Of a DNA stretch of 64,000 nt, positions 17,840 through 26,950 are shown piece by piece; the first letter of the stretch is position 1, and each line of letters starts with the position of its first letter. The position numbers and the translations under genes were made by a program. The notes beneath the pieces are model-generated. The model was not told where the DNA came from. It did not search any database and saw only the letters and a program-made list of their open reading frames with translations. The stretch covers positions 70,701 to 134,700 of the forward strand of contig NZ_SMFP01000001.1 of assembly GCF_004348975.1 (NCBI RefSeq), in the 5' to 3' direction. This DNA is from Antarcticimicrobium sediminis (GTDB lineage Bacteria; Pseudomonadota; Alphaproteobacteria; Rhodobacterales; Rhodobacteraceae).

Positions 17840-19609
17840 ATGACCTTCAACGCCCCTGTCAGGGATCTTCTTTTCAATATCGAACACCTGTCGGGCTGGC
17901 CCGACATCGCCGGCCTGCCCCGTCATGCCGGGCTGGAGCTTGACGATGTCTCGGCGGTGCTTGAGGAATTCGGGCGCTTTTGCGCCGAAAAGATCGCCCC
18001 GCTGAACGCGCCGGGCGACCGCGCCGCCTCGCGGTTTGAGAACGGCAAGGTGGTGCTGCCCGATGGTTTCACCGAAGCCTATGCGCAGTTTGTCGAGATG
18101 GGCTGGCAAGGCTTGCAACACCCCGAGGCCTTTGGCGGCCAAGACCTGCCGCGTGCCGTGGGGGCGGCAGCAACCGAGATCCTGAACGCCGCCAACATGA
18201 GTTTCGCGCTGTGCCCGCTGCTGACCGATGGCGCGATCGAGGCGCTGCTGACCGCCGGCTCCGAGGCGCAGAAAGCCACCTATCTGGAGCCGCTGGTATC
18301 AGGCCGCTGGACCGGAACGATGAATCTGACCGAACCGCAGGCGGGCAGCGATCTGGCGCTGGTGCGCAGCCGCGCCGAGCGGCAGGAGAACGGCAGCTAT
18401 CGCATCACCGGCACCAAGATCTTTATCACCTATGGCGAACATGACATGGCGGAAAACACCGTGCATCTGGTGTTGGCCCGCACCCCGGACGCCCCGGCCG
18501 GGGTCAAGGGGATCAGCCTGTTCCTTGTTCCGAAATACCCGGTCGAAGCCGATGGCACGTTTGGCCCCCGCAATGCGGTGCGCTGCGTCTCGGTCGAGCA
18601 CAAGCTCGGCGTCAAGGCCAGCCCGACGGCGGTGTTGGAGTATGAGGGCGCCACCGGCTTTCTGATCGGCGAGGAAAATTGCGGCCTCGATTATATGTTC
18701 GTGATGATGAATGCCGCGCGCTATGCGGTGGGGATTCAGGGCATCGCCATCGCCGAACGCGCCCGCCAACAGGCGCTGGCCTATGCCAGGGACCGGGTGC
18801 AGAGCCGCCCGGTCGACGGCTCGTCGCGCGAGGCGGTGAGCATCATCCGTCACCCCGACGTGCGCCGCCTGCTGCTGCGGATGCGGGCGCTGACCGAAGC
18901 GGGCCGCGCCATGGCCGCCACCACCGCCGGTTGGCAAGAGCTGGCCCATCATGGAGAAACGCCCGAGACCCGCGCCGAGGCGAGCGCGCTCGCCGAATTC
19001 ATGGTGCCGCTGGTCAAAGGGTACTGCACCGAAATGGGAGTGGAGGTCGCCTCGATCGGGGTGCAGGTGCATGGCGGCATGGGTTTCATCGAGGAAACCG
19101 GCGCGGCGCAGCATTACCGCGACGCCCGCATCCTGCCGATCTATGAGGGCACCACCGCGATTCAGGCTAATGACCTGCTGGGCCGCAAGACCCTGCGCGA
19201 CGGCGGCGCCACCGCGCGGCGGTTGGCGGCACGGATCGCCCAGACCGAGGCGGAGCTGTCCGCGGCCAGCCCTGTCGCGCAAGCGGTGGGTGCCCGCTTG
19301 GCGACTGCGCGTGGTGCCTTTGAGGCCGCGGTGGACCACCTGTGCAGCATCGGGCGCAGCGATCCCAACGCCGCCTATGGGGCCAGCGTGCCCTATCTCA
19401 TGCTGGCCGGGAACCTGATGGCGGGCTGGCAGTTGGCCCGGTCGTTGCTGGTGGCCGAAGCGGCACTGGCGCGCGGCGAGGAGACCGAGTTCATGGCGGC
19501 CAAGATCGCCACCGCGCGGTTCTATGGCGACCACATCCTGCCTGAGACCGAAACCCAACGCCTGCGCATCACCGAGGGGGCCGAAAGCCTGCTCGATGCC
19601 GTACTTTGA
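17840..19609 (+). CDS. dmdC: Acyl-CoA dehydrogenase, probable 3-methylmercaptopropionyl-CoA dehydrogenase DmdC
   Basis: A 589-residue FAD enzyme of the long acyl-CoA dehydrogenase class (about 590 residues against 380-400 for ordinary ones): N-terminal helical domain, middle beta domain (MNLTEPQAGSDLALVRSRA, ITGTKIFITYGEHD), C-terminal helical domain (VGIQGIAIAERARQQALAYARDR) and an extra C-terminal extension. The catalytic glutamate lies in ILPIYEGTTAIQANDLLGRK. This architecture, with an adjacent crotonase, matches DmdC, which oxidises MMPA-CoA to methylthioacryloyl-CoA in DMSP demethylation. dmdC/dmdD adjacency is known in Ruegeria pomeroyi. Related long enzymes act on other acyl-CoAs, so the substrate is inferred. 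Confidence 0.82.
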   Translation: MTFNAPVRDLLFNIEHLSGWPDIAGLPRHAGLELDDVSAVLEEFGRFCAEKIAPLNAPGDRAASRFENGKVVLPDGFTEAYAQFVEMGWQGLQHPEAFGGQDLPRAVGAAATEILNAANMSFALCPLLTDGAIEALLTAGSEAQKATYLEPLVSGRWTGTMNLTEPQAGSDLALVRSRAERQENGSYRITGTKIFITYGEHDMAENTVHLVLARTPDAPAGVKGISLFLVPKYPVEADGTFGPRNAVRCVSVEHKLGVKASPTAVLEYEGATGFLIGEENCGLDYMFVMMNAARYAVGIQGIAIAERARQQALAYARDRVQSRPVDGSSREAVSIIRHPDVRRLLLRMRALTEAGRAMAATTAGWQELAHHGETPETRAEASALAEFMVPLVKGYCTEMGVEVASIGVQVHGGMGFIEETGAAQHYRDARILPIYEGTTAIQANDLLGRKTLRDGGATARRLAARIAQTEAELSAASPVAQAVGARLATARGAFEAAVDHLCSIGRSDPNAAYGASVPYLMLAGNLMAGWQLARSLLVAEAALARGEETEFMAAKIATARFYGDHILPETETQRLRITEGAESLLDAVL

Positions 19610-19660
19610 CAGCGCTTTGACTGTGCTTTGATCGCGCTTTCCCGGATTTGACCCTATTTG
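19598..19660 (+). repeat. Phased T-tract repeat between dmdC and dmdD
   Basis: Six YTTT(G/C) tracts end at 19608, 19619, 19630, 19641, 19650 and 19660, i.e. every 9-11 bp. The first four are 11-bp units of the form nnnnnnCTTTG. The run covers the dmdC stop and ends just before the AAAGGA ribosome-binding site of dmdD. Spacing close to one helical turn could bend DNA; it may also be a slippage repeat. Confidence 0.6.
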
Positions 19661-19673
19661 AAAGGACACAAAC

Positions 19674-20480
19674 ATGACCGTTGAGATCGACATCTCCCGC
19701 TATTCCCGCCTTGCCCTCGACCCGCAGGAGGATGGCGTCTGGGTTGTCACCCTGAACCGGCCCGAAAAGCGCAACGCGCTGGATCTGGTCACGGTCGAAG
19801 AGATGGTGGACTTCTTTTCCACCGCCCCGCGCGCCGGGGTCAAGGCGGTGGTTCTGGCCGGGGCCGGCGATCATTTCTGCGCCGGGCTCGACCTGATCGA
19901 ACACCATGACGCCGACCGCAGCCCGGCCGATTTCATGCATGTCTGCCTGCGCTGGCACGAGGCGTTCAACAAGATGGAATACGGCGGCGTCCCGGTGATC
20001 GCGGCGCTGCAGGGGGCCGTGGTCGGCGGCGGGCTGGAACTGGCCAGTGCCGCGCATGTGCGGGTGATGGATCAAAGCGCCTATTTCGCCCTGCCCGAAG
20101 GGCAACGCGGCCTGTTCACCGGCGGCGGTGCCACCATCCGGGTCGCAGATCTGATCGGCAAGGCGCGGATGATCGACATGATCCTGATGGGCCGGGTCTA
20201 TCAGGGGCAAGAGGCCGTTGATCTGGGCTTGGCGCAATACATTGTCGAAGGCTCCAGTCTGGACAAGGCGATGGAACTGGCACGCCGCGCGGCGCAGAAC
20301 CTGCCGCTGACCAATTTCGCCATCTGCTCGGCGATCAGCCATGTGCAGAACATGTCGGCACTGGATGCGGCCTATGCCGAATCCGTCGTGGCCGGGATCG
20401 TCAACACCCAGCCCGAAGCGCGCGCCCGTCTGGCCGCCTTTGCCGACAAATCCGCCGCCCGGGTGCGCCCCAACAGCTAA
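19674..20480 (+). CDS. dmdD: Crotonase-family hydratase, probable methylthioacryloyl-CoA hydratase DmdD
   Basis: A 268-residue enoyl-CoA hydratase/isomerase-fold protein. The oxyanion-hole motif is [13 protein letters not shown] (about 62-74). The two acid/base glutamates are E122 in GGGLELAS and E142 in [13 protein letters not shown]. Length and glutamate spacing agree with DmdD (about 267 residues, catalytic Glu121 and Glu141), which hydrates methylthioacryloyl-CoA with release of methanethiol, acetaldehyde, CO2 and CoA. AAAGGA lies before the ATG. It follows dmdC by 64 bp. A general enoyl-CoA hydratase remains possible, but the pairing with dmdC supports the DMSP role. Confidence 0.8.
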   Translation: MTVEIDISRYSRLALDPQEDGVWVVTLNRPEKRNALDLVTVEEMVDFFSTAPRAGVKAVVLAGAGDHFCAGLDLIEHHDADRSPADFMHVCLRWHEAFNKMEYGGVPVIAALQGAVVGGGLELASAAHVRVMDQSAYFALPEGQRGLFTGGGATIRVADLIGKARMIDMILMGRVYQGQEAVDLGLAQYIVEGSSLDKAMELARRAAQNLPLTNFAICSAISHVQNMSALDAAYAESVVAGIVNTQPEARARLAAFADKSAARVRPNS

Positions 20481-20761
20481 GCGGACAGGCAACGGGCCTC
20501 TCTTCCAAAGGTGCGGGTCAGCCATAGGCGATCTGCGCCGGGGGGAGGCCCGCGCCCCCTGCCCGGCCTCGAAACGTGCCCAGACAACCAAAGACGTAAG
20601 CGCGCCAGTCCTTGCGCAGGGAACCGCCCCTTCGCGATCCGCCTCACCGTCACCATTGCGGCGCGGGGCATTCGGGAATATCCTCAAGTCATTCTAGTGT
20701 CACCAGCTTCGGCTCTGATCGTCGTGGCAAGACTTGTTCATTGGACGGACCCGATGTTGTC

Positions 20762-21208
20762 ATGACCGACCTGATCATCCGCGCCCTGCGCCCCGAGGAT
20801 CGCCCCCAGTGGGCCGCGTTGTGGCGCGCCTATCTGGAGTATTACGAAACCACGGTGCCAGATGCGATCTATGACGGCACCTATGCCCGGCTGCTGGGCG
20901 AGGATCCGCAGGATTTCAGCGCCTTGGTGGCCGAGGTTGACGGCAGGCTGGTGGGGCTGACCCATTATCTGTTTCACCGCCACGGCTGGAAGATCGAGAA
21001 TGTCTGTTACCTGCAAGACCTTTACGCGGTGCCAGATCTGCGCGGTCAGGGCATCGGCCGGGCGCTGATCGAAGCGGTCTACGCCGCAGCGGATGCCAAT
21101 GGCTCGCCCTCGGTCTATTGGTTGACGCAAGACTTCAACGCCACCGCCCGCAAGCTGTATGACCGGGTTGGCGTGCTCACGCCCTTTATCAAGTATCAGC
21201 GCCCATGA
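20762..21208 (+). CDS. GNAT-family N-acetyltransferase
   Basis: A 148-residue acetyltransferase. The acetyl-CoA pyrophosphate loop is RGQGIGRALI, preceded by CYLQDLYAVPDL (beta 4) and followed by YWLTQDFNATARKLYDRVG. Start chosen at MTDLIIRALRPEDR; an earlier in-frame start reads through unconserved-looking sequence. The acceptor substrate is unknown. The stop overlaps the start of the DUF2927 gene (ATGA), so both are translationally coupled. The 281 bp before it carry no recognisable gene. Confidence 0.88.
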   Translation: MTDLIIRALRPEDRPQWAALWRAYLEYYETTVPDAIYDGTYARLLGEDPQDFSALVAEVDGRLVGLTHYLFHRHGWKIENVCYLQDLYAVPDLRGQGIGRALIEAVYAAADANGSPSVYWLTQDFNATARKLYDRVGVLTPFIKYQRP

Positions 21209-22575
21209 TCCGTGCCGCGCTCCTGCTCTGTCTTGCTCTGCCATTGGTTGGGTGCAACACCGTGCCCTTGGCCGACACGCCAACGCGGGCCAAGATCAGC
21301 GACAGCACGCTGCCACCGATGAAGGCCTTTGCCAGCCCGCATCCCAGCGCGCCAACCCGGTCCAACGCCAATATCGCCGCTGATTTCCTGTCGCTGCACT
21401 TCCGGTTGGAGAGCGGCCGCAAGCTGGACTATTTCACCCGGTTCGAAACCCCCGTCACCGTGCGCGTCACCGGCGCCCCGCCCCCCAGTCTGGCCCCCGA
21501 CCTGCGCGGATTGCTGAGCCGGCTGCGGCGCGAGGCCGGGATCGACATTCGTCAGGTCACCCAAGGCAGCGCCAATATCACCATCGAGGCGGTCAGCCGC
21601 GCCGAGCTTCGCCGCGCCATTCCGGCGGCGGCCTGTTTCGTGGTGCCCAATGTCTCCAGCTTCGACGAATTCCGCCGCGACCGGCGCAAGCCCAAGACCA
21701 ACTGGGCGGTGCTGCGCACCCGCACGCGACTGGGCATCTTCGTGCCCTATGACACCAGCCCGCAAGAGCTGCGCGATTGCCTGCACGAAGAACTGGCGCA
21801 GGCGCTGGGGCCGCTCAACGATCTGTACCGGCTGCCGGATTCGGTCTTTAACGACGACAATGTGCATACGGTTCTGACCGGGTTTGACATGCTGATCCTG
21901 CGCGCCACATATGCGCCGGAACTGCACAGCGGCATGACCGAGGGTCAGGTCGCGGCAAAATTGCCGGCGCTGCTGGCGCGTCTGAACCCGGCGGGCACCC
22001 GGCGCCCCGCTGTCCCGGTCTCGGAAACGCCACGCAACTGGATCGACGCGGTCCAGACCGCGCTTGGCCCCGGCGCCTCCCCCGTTGCGCGCCGTGCGGC
22101 CGCCGATACCGCCGCGCGCACCGCACAGTCTCTTGGTTGGCAGGACCAACGCCGCGCCTTCAGCCACTATATGCTGGGCCGCATCACCCAGGCGAGCGAT
22201 CCCGAGGCTGCGCAACAGCACTTCCGCGCCGCGCTGAGCTATCTGTCACGCGACCCCAACACCCGGCTGCATGCCGCCTATGTGGTGACCCAGACCGCCG
22301 CCTATGCCATTGCCACCGGCGATGGGGCCCAGGCGCTGCGTGAAATCAACCCGGCGCTTGATGAAGCCGCCCGCTCCGAGAATGCGGCACTGCTGTCGAC
22401 GCTGATGCTGCTCAAGGCCGAGGCGCTGGATCTGACCGGACATCCCGACGCGGCCCGCAGCGTCAGACTGGACAGCTTGGGATGGGCACGTTACGGGTTT
22501 GGTTCCGATTGGGCGGTACGGGCCAAGATGCGCGAAATCGCGGCGCTGAACCCCCAGAACAGAGGGCGCGGATAA
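21205..22575 (+). CDS. DUF2927-domain lipoprotein
   Basis: A 456-residue predicted lipoprotein: signal peptide MIRAALLLCLALPLVGC with lipobox LVGC (Cys17). The middle region (about 60-270) matches DUF2927, common in Rhodobacteraceae. It includes CLHEELAQALGPLNDLYRLP and FNDDNVHTVLTGFDMLILR, a layout resembling HExxx-type metallopeptidase-like domains with an HEE pair; proteolysis is unproven. The C-terminal about 170 residues are alpha-helical and tetratricopeptide-like (DPEAAQQHFRAALSYLSRDP, AARSENAALLSTLMLLKAEAL). Anchored in the envelope, role unknown. Overlaps the GNAT gene and is followed closely by a small membrane protein gene. Confidence 0.82.
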   Translation: MIRAALLLCLALPLVGCNTVPLADTPTRAKISDSTLPPMKAFASPHPSAPTRSNANIAADFLSLHFRLESGRKLDYFTRFETPVTVRVTGAPPPSLAPDLRGLLSRLRREAGIDIRQVTQGSANITIEAVSRAELRRAIPAAACFVVPNVSSFDEFRRDRRKPKTNWAVLRTRTRLGIFVPYDTSPQELRDCLHEELAQALGPLNDLYRLPDSVFNDDNVHTVLTGFDMLILRATYAPELHSGMTEGQVAAKLPALLARLNPAGTRRPAVPVSETPRNWIDAVQTALGPGASPVARRAAADTAARTAQSLGWQDQRRAFSHYMLGRITQASDPEAAQQHFRAALSYLSRDPNTRLHAAYVVTQTAAYAIATGDGAQALREINPALDEAARSENAALLSTLMLLKAEALDLTGHPDAARSVRLDSLGWARYGFGSDWAVRAKMREIAALNPQNRGRG

Positions 22576-22582
22576 AACCAAG

Positions 22583-22750
22583 ATGATCGTATTTTCAGCG
22601 GCGCTGATCGGCGCCCTTCTGGGCGGTGTGACGGCCAAGAAACGTGGCGGCAAGCTCGCCGATATTGCCCAATACGCGGCCGTCTATGCGATCGGATTTG
22701 CGATCGTGGGGATGCTGGCGACGATCATGATCCACCGCGCATCCCTATAG
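22583..22750 (+). CDS. Small membrane protein, 55 residues
   Basis: Short gene in the DUF2927-VWA gap: ATG at 22583, TAG at 22748. The product begins MIVFSAALIGALLGGVTAKK, contains a basic patch KKRGGK and a second hydrophobic stretch (YAAVYAIGFAIVGMLATIMI). Two membrane segments joined by a positively charged cytosolic turn are predicted. It starts 7 bp after the DUF2927 stop and ends 10 bp before the VWA gene start, so it looks like a real operon member. Function unknown; no strong ribosome-binding site is visible. Confidence 0.7.
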   Translation: MIVFSAALIGALLGGVTAKKRGGKLADIAQYAAVYAIGFAIVGMLATIMIHRASL

Positions 22751-22760
22751 GCGAGGTCCG

Positions 22761-23945
22761 ATGTTTCTGCCCTTCTTTGAAAATCTGCGTAAATCCGGCA
22801 TCCCCGTCAGCTTGCGGGAGTATCTGAGTTTTCTGGAGGGGGTGAAAGCCGGGCTGGTCACCTATGACGTCGAGGCGTTCTATTACCTTGCCCGCACCGC
22901 GATGGTGAAGGACGAGCGCAATCTCGACAAGTTCGACCGCGCCTTTTCCGCCAGCTTTGAAGGGCTGGAACAGATCACCCTTGATCAGGTGCTGGAGGCA
23001 GTCGACCTGCCCGCCGACTGGCTGGAAAAGATGGCCGAAAAACACCTGAGCGCCGAGGAAAAAGCCGAGATCGAGGCCCTGGGCGGGTTTGACAAGCTGA
23101 TGGAGACCCTGCGCGAACGGCTGAAGGAACAGCAAGGCCGCCACCAGGGCGGCAACAAATGGGTCGGCACCGCCGGCACCTCGCCGTTTGGCGCCTATGG
23201 CTATAACCCCGAAGGCGTGCGCATCGGCCAGAAGGAAAGCCGCCACCAGCGCGCGGTCAAAGTCTGGGACAAACGCGAATTCAAGAACCTCGACGACACC
23301 GTCGAACTGGGCACGCGCAACATCAAGGTGGCGCTGAAACGTCTGCGCCGCTGGGCCCGCGAAGGCGCCAATGAAGAGCTTGACCTTGACGGCACCATCC
23401 GCGCCACCGCCGAGCATGGCTATCTCGACGTCAAGACCCGGCCCGAGCGGCACAATGCCGTCAAGGTGCTGTTGTTTCTCGACATCGGCGGCTCGATGGA
23501 CCCGCATATCAAGGTGGTGGAAGAGCTGTTTTCCGCCGCCCGGACCGAGTTCAAGCATCTGGAATACTTCTATTTCCACAACTGCCTGTACGAGGGCGTC
23601 TGGCGCGACAACCGCCGCCGCTGGGATGCGCAGACCCCCACGTGGGAAGTGCTGAACACCTATGGCCCGGACTACAAGTGCATCTTTGTCGGCGACGCCA
23701 GCATGTCACCCTATGAGATCGCCTATCCCGGCGGCGCCAATGAGCACTGGAACGCCGAGGCCGGGCAAGTCTGGCTGCAACGCGCGCGCGAACAGTGGAA
23801 AGACAACCTGTGGATCAACCCGGTGCCCGAAAAATACTGGGACTATACCCATTCGATCCAGATGATCCGCGAGATCTTCGATTCCAGCATGGTGCCGATG
23901 ACCCTGTCAGGGCTGGAAAAGGGCATGAAGGCGCTGACGCGCTAA
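22761..23945 (+). CDS. VWA domain-containing protein (CoxE-like), MoxR partner
   Basis: A 394-residue cytosolic protein of the VWA_CoxE family. The helical N-terminal half includes AEEKAEIEALGGFDKLMETLRERLKEQ, then GTAGTSPFGAYGYNPEG, and a VWA domain from about residue 236. The MIDAS motif reads DIGGSMD starting at D241, with glycine in place of the first serine of DxSxS. CoxE-type proteins work with MoxR ATPases in cofactor insertion or complex maturation. The likely ATPase is the moxR gene at 8733-9572. It is convergent with the BNR gene, with only 10 bp between stops. Confidence 0.88.
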   Translation: MFLPFFENLRKSGIPVSLREYLSFLEGVKAGLVTYDVEAFYYLARTAMVKDERNLDKFDRAFSASFEGLEQITLDQVLEAVDLPADWLEKMAEKHLSAEEKAEIEALGGFDKLMETLRERLKEQQGRHQGGNKWVGTAGTSPFGAYGYNPEGVRIGQKESRHQRAVKVWDKREFKNLDDTVELGTRNIKVALKRLRRWAREGANEELDLDGTIRATAEHGYLDVKTRPERHNAVKVLLFLDIGGSMDPHIKVVEELFSAARTEFKHLEYFYFHNCLYEGVWRDNRRRWDAQTPTWEVLNTYGPDYKCIFVGDASMSPYEIAYPGGANEHWNAEAGQVWLQRAREQWKDNLWINPVPEKYWDYTHSIQMIREIFDSSMVPMTLSGLEKGMKALTR

Positions 23946-23955
23946 GCGCGGTGCC

Positions 23956-25116
23956 TCAGATCCCCTCGACCAGTTCGACCGACAGGATCGTCGGCAGGTG
24001 GCGGGCAATCTCGGACCAGCTCTCGCCCTCGTCCCGGCTGGCAAAGACCGATCCGCTGTTGGTCCCGAAATAGACCCCGGCGGGATCGCGGCTGTCGCCC
24101 GCCATGGCCTGACGCAGGACGGTAAAGAAACAGCCGGTCTGTGGCAGCCCGGCGCGGTGATCTTGCCAGCTTTGTCCACCGTCGCGGGATCGCCAGACCG
24201 CTGCCGCCGCGCCGGGCGGGAACCGCCCGATGTCGTCGCCATTCAACGGCAGCGTCCAGATCATGTCCGGGTCGCGCGGATGGACATGGATCGGAAACCC
24301 GAAGGTCGAGGGCAGCCCGTCGTTGATATCCTCCCAACTGCGGCCACCATCGGGGGAACGCCAGACCCCGTGGTGGTTCTGTTGGTACAGTATTTCCCCC
24401 TCGCCCGGCGCCAGCATCATGTTGTGCACGCAATGGCCGGTCTCGCCGTCTCGCGGGGCCGCCGGGTGGGCGTGTTGCGGGCAGGCGGCGGCGTTGGACA
24501 GCCGATTGCGCCGCTCCCAGCTTTGACCGCCATCCTTAGTGGCAAAGACACCGGCGGCGGAGATCCCAATCCAGATCCGCTGCGGGTCGGTCGGGTGCGA
24601 CAGGATGGTGTGAAGCGTCAGCCCCGCCGCGCCCGGGGTCCAGTCTGCCGCGGACGGGTGATCAGTCAGCCCGTCCACCCGCGCCCATGTGCCGCCGCCA
24701 TCGCGACTGACCAGAAGCGTCGCGGGCTTGGTCCCGGCATACAGCGCGCCGTGGGCATGACACAGCGACCAGACCTGCGCGAACTGGTCGTCAAAGGGCA
24801 AGGGGTCGCCAGTGACCCCGAACATCTCGGCAAAATCCGCGTCCTCCGCCGCCCACTCGTCGATCGTGCCCTTGCTCAGCCGGGTCTTTTGCCAGGTCTC
24901 ACCGCCATCCTCGGACCGCCAGACCGCGGCGCCGTACCAGTCGCCGCCGCCCCCGGCCCAGAACACGCCAGAGGCTGCATCCCCGATCACGTGGTTGACC
25001 GGCCAACCGTCGCAGAATGGCCCCGAGACGACCCAACCCGCCCGGTCGCTGTCACCGCGCAGCAAAAAGGCCCCCTTGGTGGTGCCCAGAAGCACCGTGA
25101 TCTTCCCCTCCGGCAT
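23956..25116 (-). CDS. BNR/Asp-box repeat protein (sialidase-like beta-propeller)
   Basis: A 386-residue beta-propeller without a signal peptide, starting MPEGKITVLLGTTKGAFLL. At least six Asp-boxes of the form S-x-D-x-G-x-[ST]-W are visible: SEDGGETW, SRDGGGTW, TKDGGQSW, SPDGGRSW, SRDGGQSW and SRDEGESW. Such propellers appear in sialidases, photosystem-assembly factors and many proteins of unknown function. The catalytic Arg triad and FRIP motif of sialidases were not identified, so enzymatic activity is not claimed. Divergent from the M48 protease gene. Confidence 0.82.
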   Translation of the reverse strand: MPEGKITVLLGTTKGAFLLRGDSDRAGWVVSGPFCDGWPVNHVIGDAASGVFWAGGGGDWYGAAVWRSEDGGETWQKTRLSKGTIDEWAAEDADFAEMFGVTGDPLPFDDQFAQVWSLCHAHGALYAGTKPATLLVSRDGGGTWARVDGLTDHPSAADWTPGAAGLTLHTILSHPTDPQRIWIGISAAGVFATKDGGQSWERRNRLSNAAACPQHAHPAAPRDGETGHCVHNMMLAPGEGEILYQQNHHGVWRSPDGGRSWEDINDGLPSTFGFPIHVHPRDPDMIWTLPLNGDDIGRFPPGAAAAVWRSRDGGQSWQDHRAGLPQTGCFFTVLRQAMAGDSRDPAGVYFGTNSGSVFASRDEGESWSEIARHLPTILSVELVEGI

Positions 25117-25229
25117 CCTCTCCCCTCCGCTGTTGTCAGGCTAGAATACCATCTTTTTGGCCTCAAAGCATGTGGCCCCGCCGCAACGGCGCCCTTGCCC
25201 CTCGCCGTTTGTCAGCCCATATCCAATGC

Positions 25230-25919
25230 ATGTTACGTTTCACCCCCATCCTGCTCGCCGTGATCTATGCGCTGGTGATGTACCGCGTTTCGGTCTGGCG
25301 CACCCATCGGGAGTTGGACGCGAAATCGACCGAACTGGCCGATGTGCGACTCAAGCGCCTGACCGACCGGCTCGCCGCCGCGCTGGGGGTGGCCCGTATC
25401 CCGGTCTATATCTATGAGATCGACCCGGTGAACGGACTGGCAGCGCCCGACGGGCGGATTTTCATCACCCGGGGGTTTTACCGAAAATACCGCAACGGCG
25501 AGGTCACGGGCGAAGAGATGGCATCGGTCATCGCCCATGAACTGGGCCATGTGGCGCTGGGTCATGCGCGGCGGAGGATGCTGGATTTCTCGGGCCAGAA
25601 CGCCCTGCGCACCGCTCTGGTGATGGTGCTGGGCCGCATCATTCCGGTGGCGGGCGTCTGGATCGCCAATGCGCTGACCGGGCTGCTGGCGGCGCGGCTT
25701 TCGCGCGGCGACGAATACGAGGCCGATGAATATGCCGCCGCCCTGCTGACCAAGGCCGGGATCGGCATGGGGCCACAAAAATCCCTTTTCACCAAGCTCG
25801 AACAGCTGACCCAATCGCGCGCCGGCGTCTCGCCCGCCTGGCTGATGAGCCACCCCAAAACCGCTGAACGCATCGCCGCGCTGGACCGGCTGGAGGCGCG
25901 CTGGGGCGCGTCGCGCTGA
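25230..25919 (+). CDS. M48-family membrane metalloprotease
   Basis: A 229-residue zinc protease. An N-terminal transmembrane helix (residues 3-19) is followed by a peptidase domain with the zinc motif H103-E-L-G-H107 (VIAHELGHVALGH), the third ligand in DEYEADEYA (E164), and a second hydrophobic segment (about 128-157). This is the HtpX/Oma1-like arrangement for membrane-protein quality control. Start taken at MLRFTPILLAV; an upstream in-frame start at 25170 is less likely. Shorter than HtpX (about 290), so it is a minor M48 branch. Confidence 0.87.
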   Translation: MLRFTPILLAVIYALVMYRVSVWRTHRELDAKSTELADVRLKRLTDRLAAALGVARIPVYIYEIDPVNGLAAPDGRIFITRGFYRKYRNGEVTGEEMASVIAHELGHVALGHARRRMLDFSGQNALRTALVMVLGRIIPVAGVWIANALTGLLAARLSRGDEYEADEYAAALLTKAGIGMGPQKSLFTKLEQLTQSRAGVSPAWLMSHPKTAERIAALDRLEARWGASR

Positions 25920-25949
25920 GCCAGCGACCAGAAAAACCTAAGGACAAAC

Positions 25950-26939
25950 ATGCACTATTCCCTGCTCGATCTCGCCCCGATCCCCGAGGGCGCAGACGCC
26001 GCCCAAGCGATGCGCAACTCCGTCGCGCTGGCCCGCGCCGCCGAGGCGTTGGGCTTTCACCGCTACTGGCTGGCGGAACATCACAACATGCCCGGCATCG
26101 CCTCGTCAGCCACGGCGGTGATGATCGGCCATATCGCGGCGGCCACCACCCGGATGCGGGTCGGCTCTGGCGGCGTCATGCTGCCCAACCATGCGCCGCT
26201 GGTGATCGCGGAGCAGTTCGGCACGCTGGCCACGATCCACGGCGATCGCATCGACCTCGGGATCGGGCGCGCGCCGGGCACCGACATGGAAACCGCCCGC
26301 GCGCTGCGCCGCAACATGGCGGCGCAAGACACCTTTCCGCAGGACGTGGTGGAACTGATGGCCTATCTGGGCGATCCGGAACCGGGCCAGCGCCTGCATG
26401 CGATCCCCGGCGAGGGCACCAAGGTTCCGGTCTGGATCCTCGGCTCGTCGCTGTATGGCGCGCAACTGGCGGCGCATCTGGGGCTTCCTTACGCCTTTGC
26501 CTCGCATTTCGCGCCCGATGCGCTAAGCGAGGCCGCCGAAGTTTACCGCCGCGGGTTCCAGCCCTCGGCAGTCCTTGAGAAACCCTATTTCATGATGGCG
26601 ATGAACATCTTTGCCGCCGATGACGCGGATGAAGCGGTGCGACTGAAAACCTCGATGCAGCAGGCCTTTGTTCGTCTGCGCTCCGGGATGCCCAGCAAAC
26701 TGCCCCGCCCAGTGGCGCGGATCGAGGATGTCGCAGACCGGCGCTGGATCAGCGCGGTGGATCACGCGCTTTCGGTCAGCGCCACCGGCACGCCCGACAT
26801 GGTGCGAGATCAAACCGCTGCCCTGATCGCCCGCTACCAACCGGACGAGGTGATGATCTCGGGCCAGATCCACGACCCGGCGGCGCGGATCCGCTCGTTC
26901 GAGATCGCGGCAGAGGTGATGCAGGGGCTCGCCCCCTGA
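25950..26939 (+). CDS. LLM-class flavin-dependent oxidoreductase
   Basis: A 329-residue bacterial luciferase-like monooxygenase. Typical features are [54 protein letters not shown] and [13 protein letters not shown], matching the group annotated as MsnO8/YhbW-like. It uses reduced FMN from a separate reductase, not seen nearby. AAGGA precedes the ATG. It follows the M48 gene by 30 bp. Substrate unknown; alkanal or organosulfur oxidation are family possibilities only. Confidence 0.9.
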   Translation: MHYSLLDLAPIPEGADAAQAMRNSVALARAAEALGFHRYWLAEHHNMPGIASSATAVMIGHIAAATTRMRVGSGGVMLPNHAPLVIAEQFGTLATIHGDRIDLGIGRAPGTDMETARALRRNMAAQDTFPQDVVELMAYLGDPEPGQRLHAIPGEGTKVPVWILGSSLYGAQLAAHLGLPYAFASHFAPDALSEAAEVYRRGFQPSAVLEKPYFMMAMNIFAADDADEAVRLKTSMQQAFVRLRSGMPSKLPRPVARIEDVADRRWISAVDHALSVSATGTPDMVRDQTAALIARYQPDEVMISGQIHDPAARIRSFEIAAEVMQGLAP

Positions 26940-26950
26940 GTTGCCTGCGC

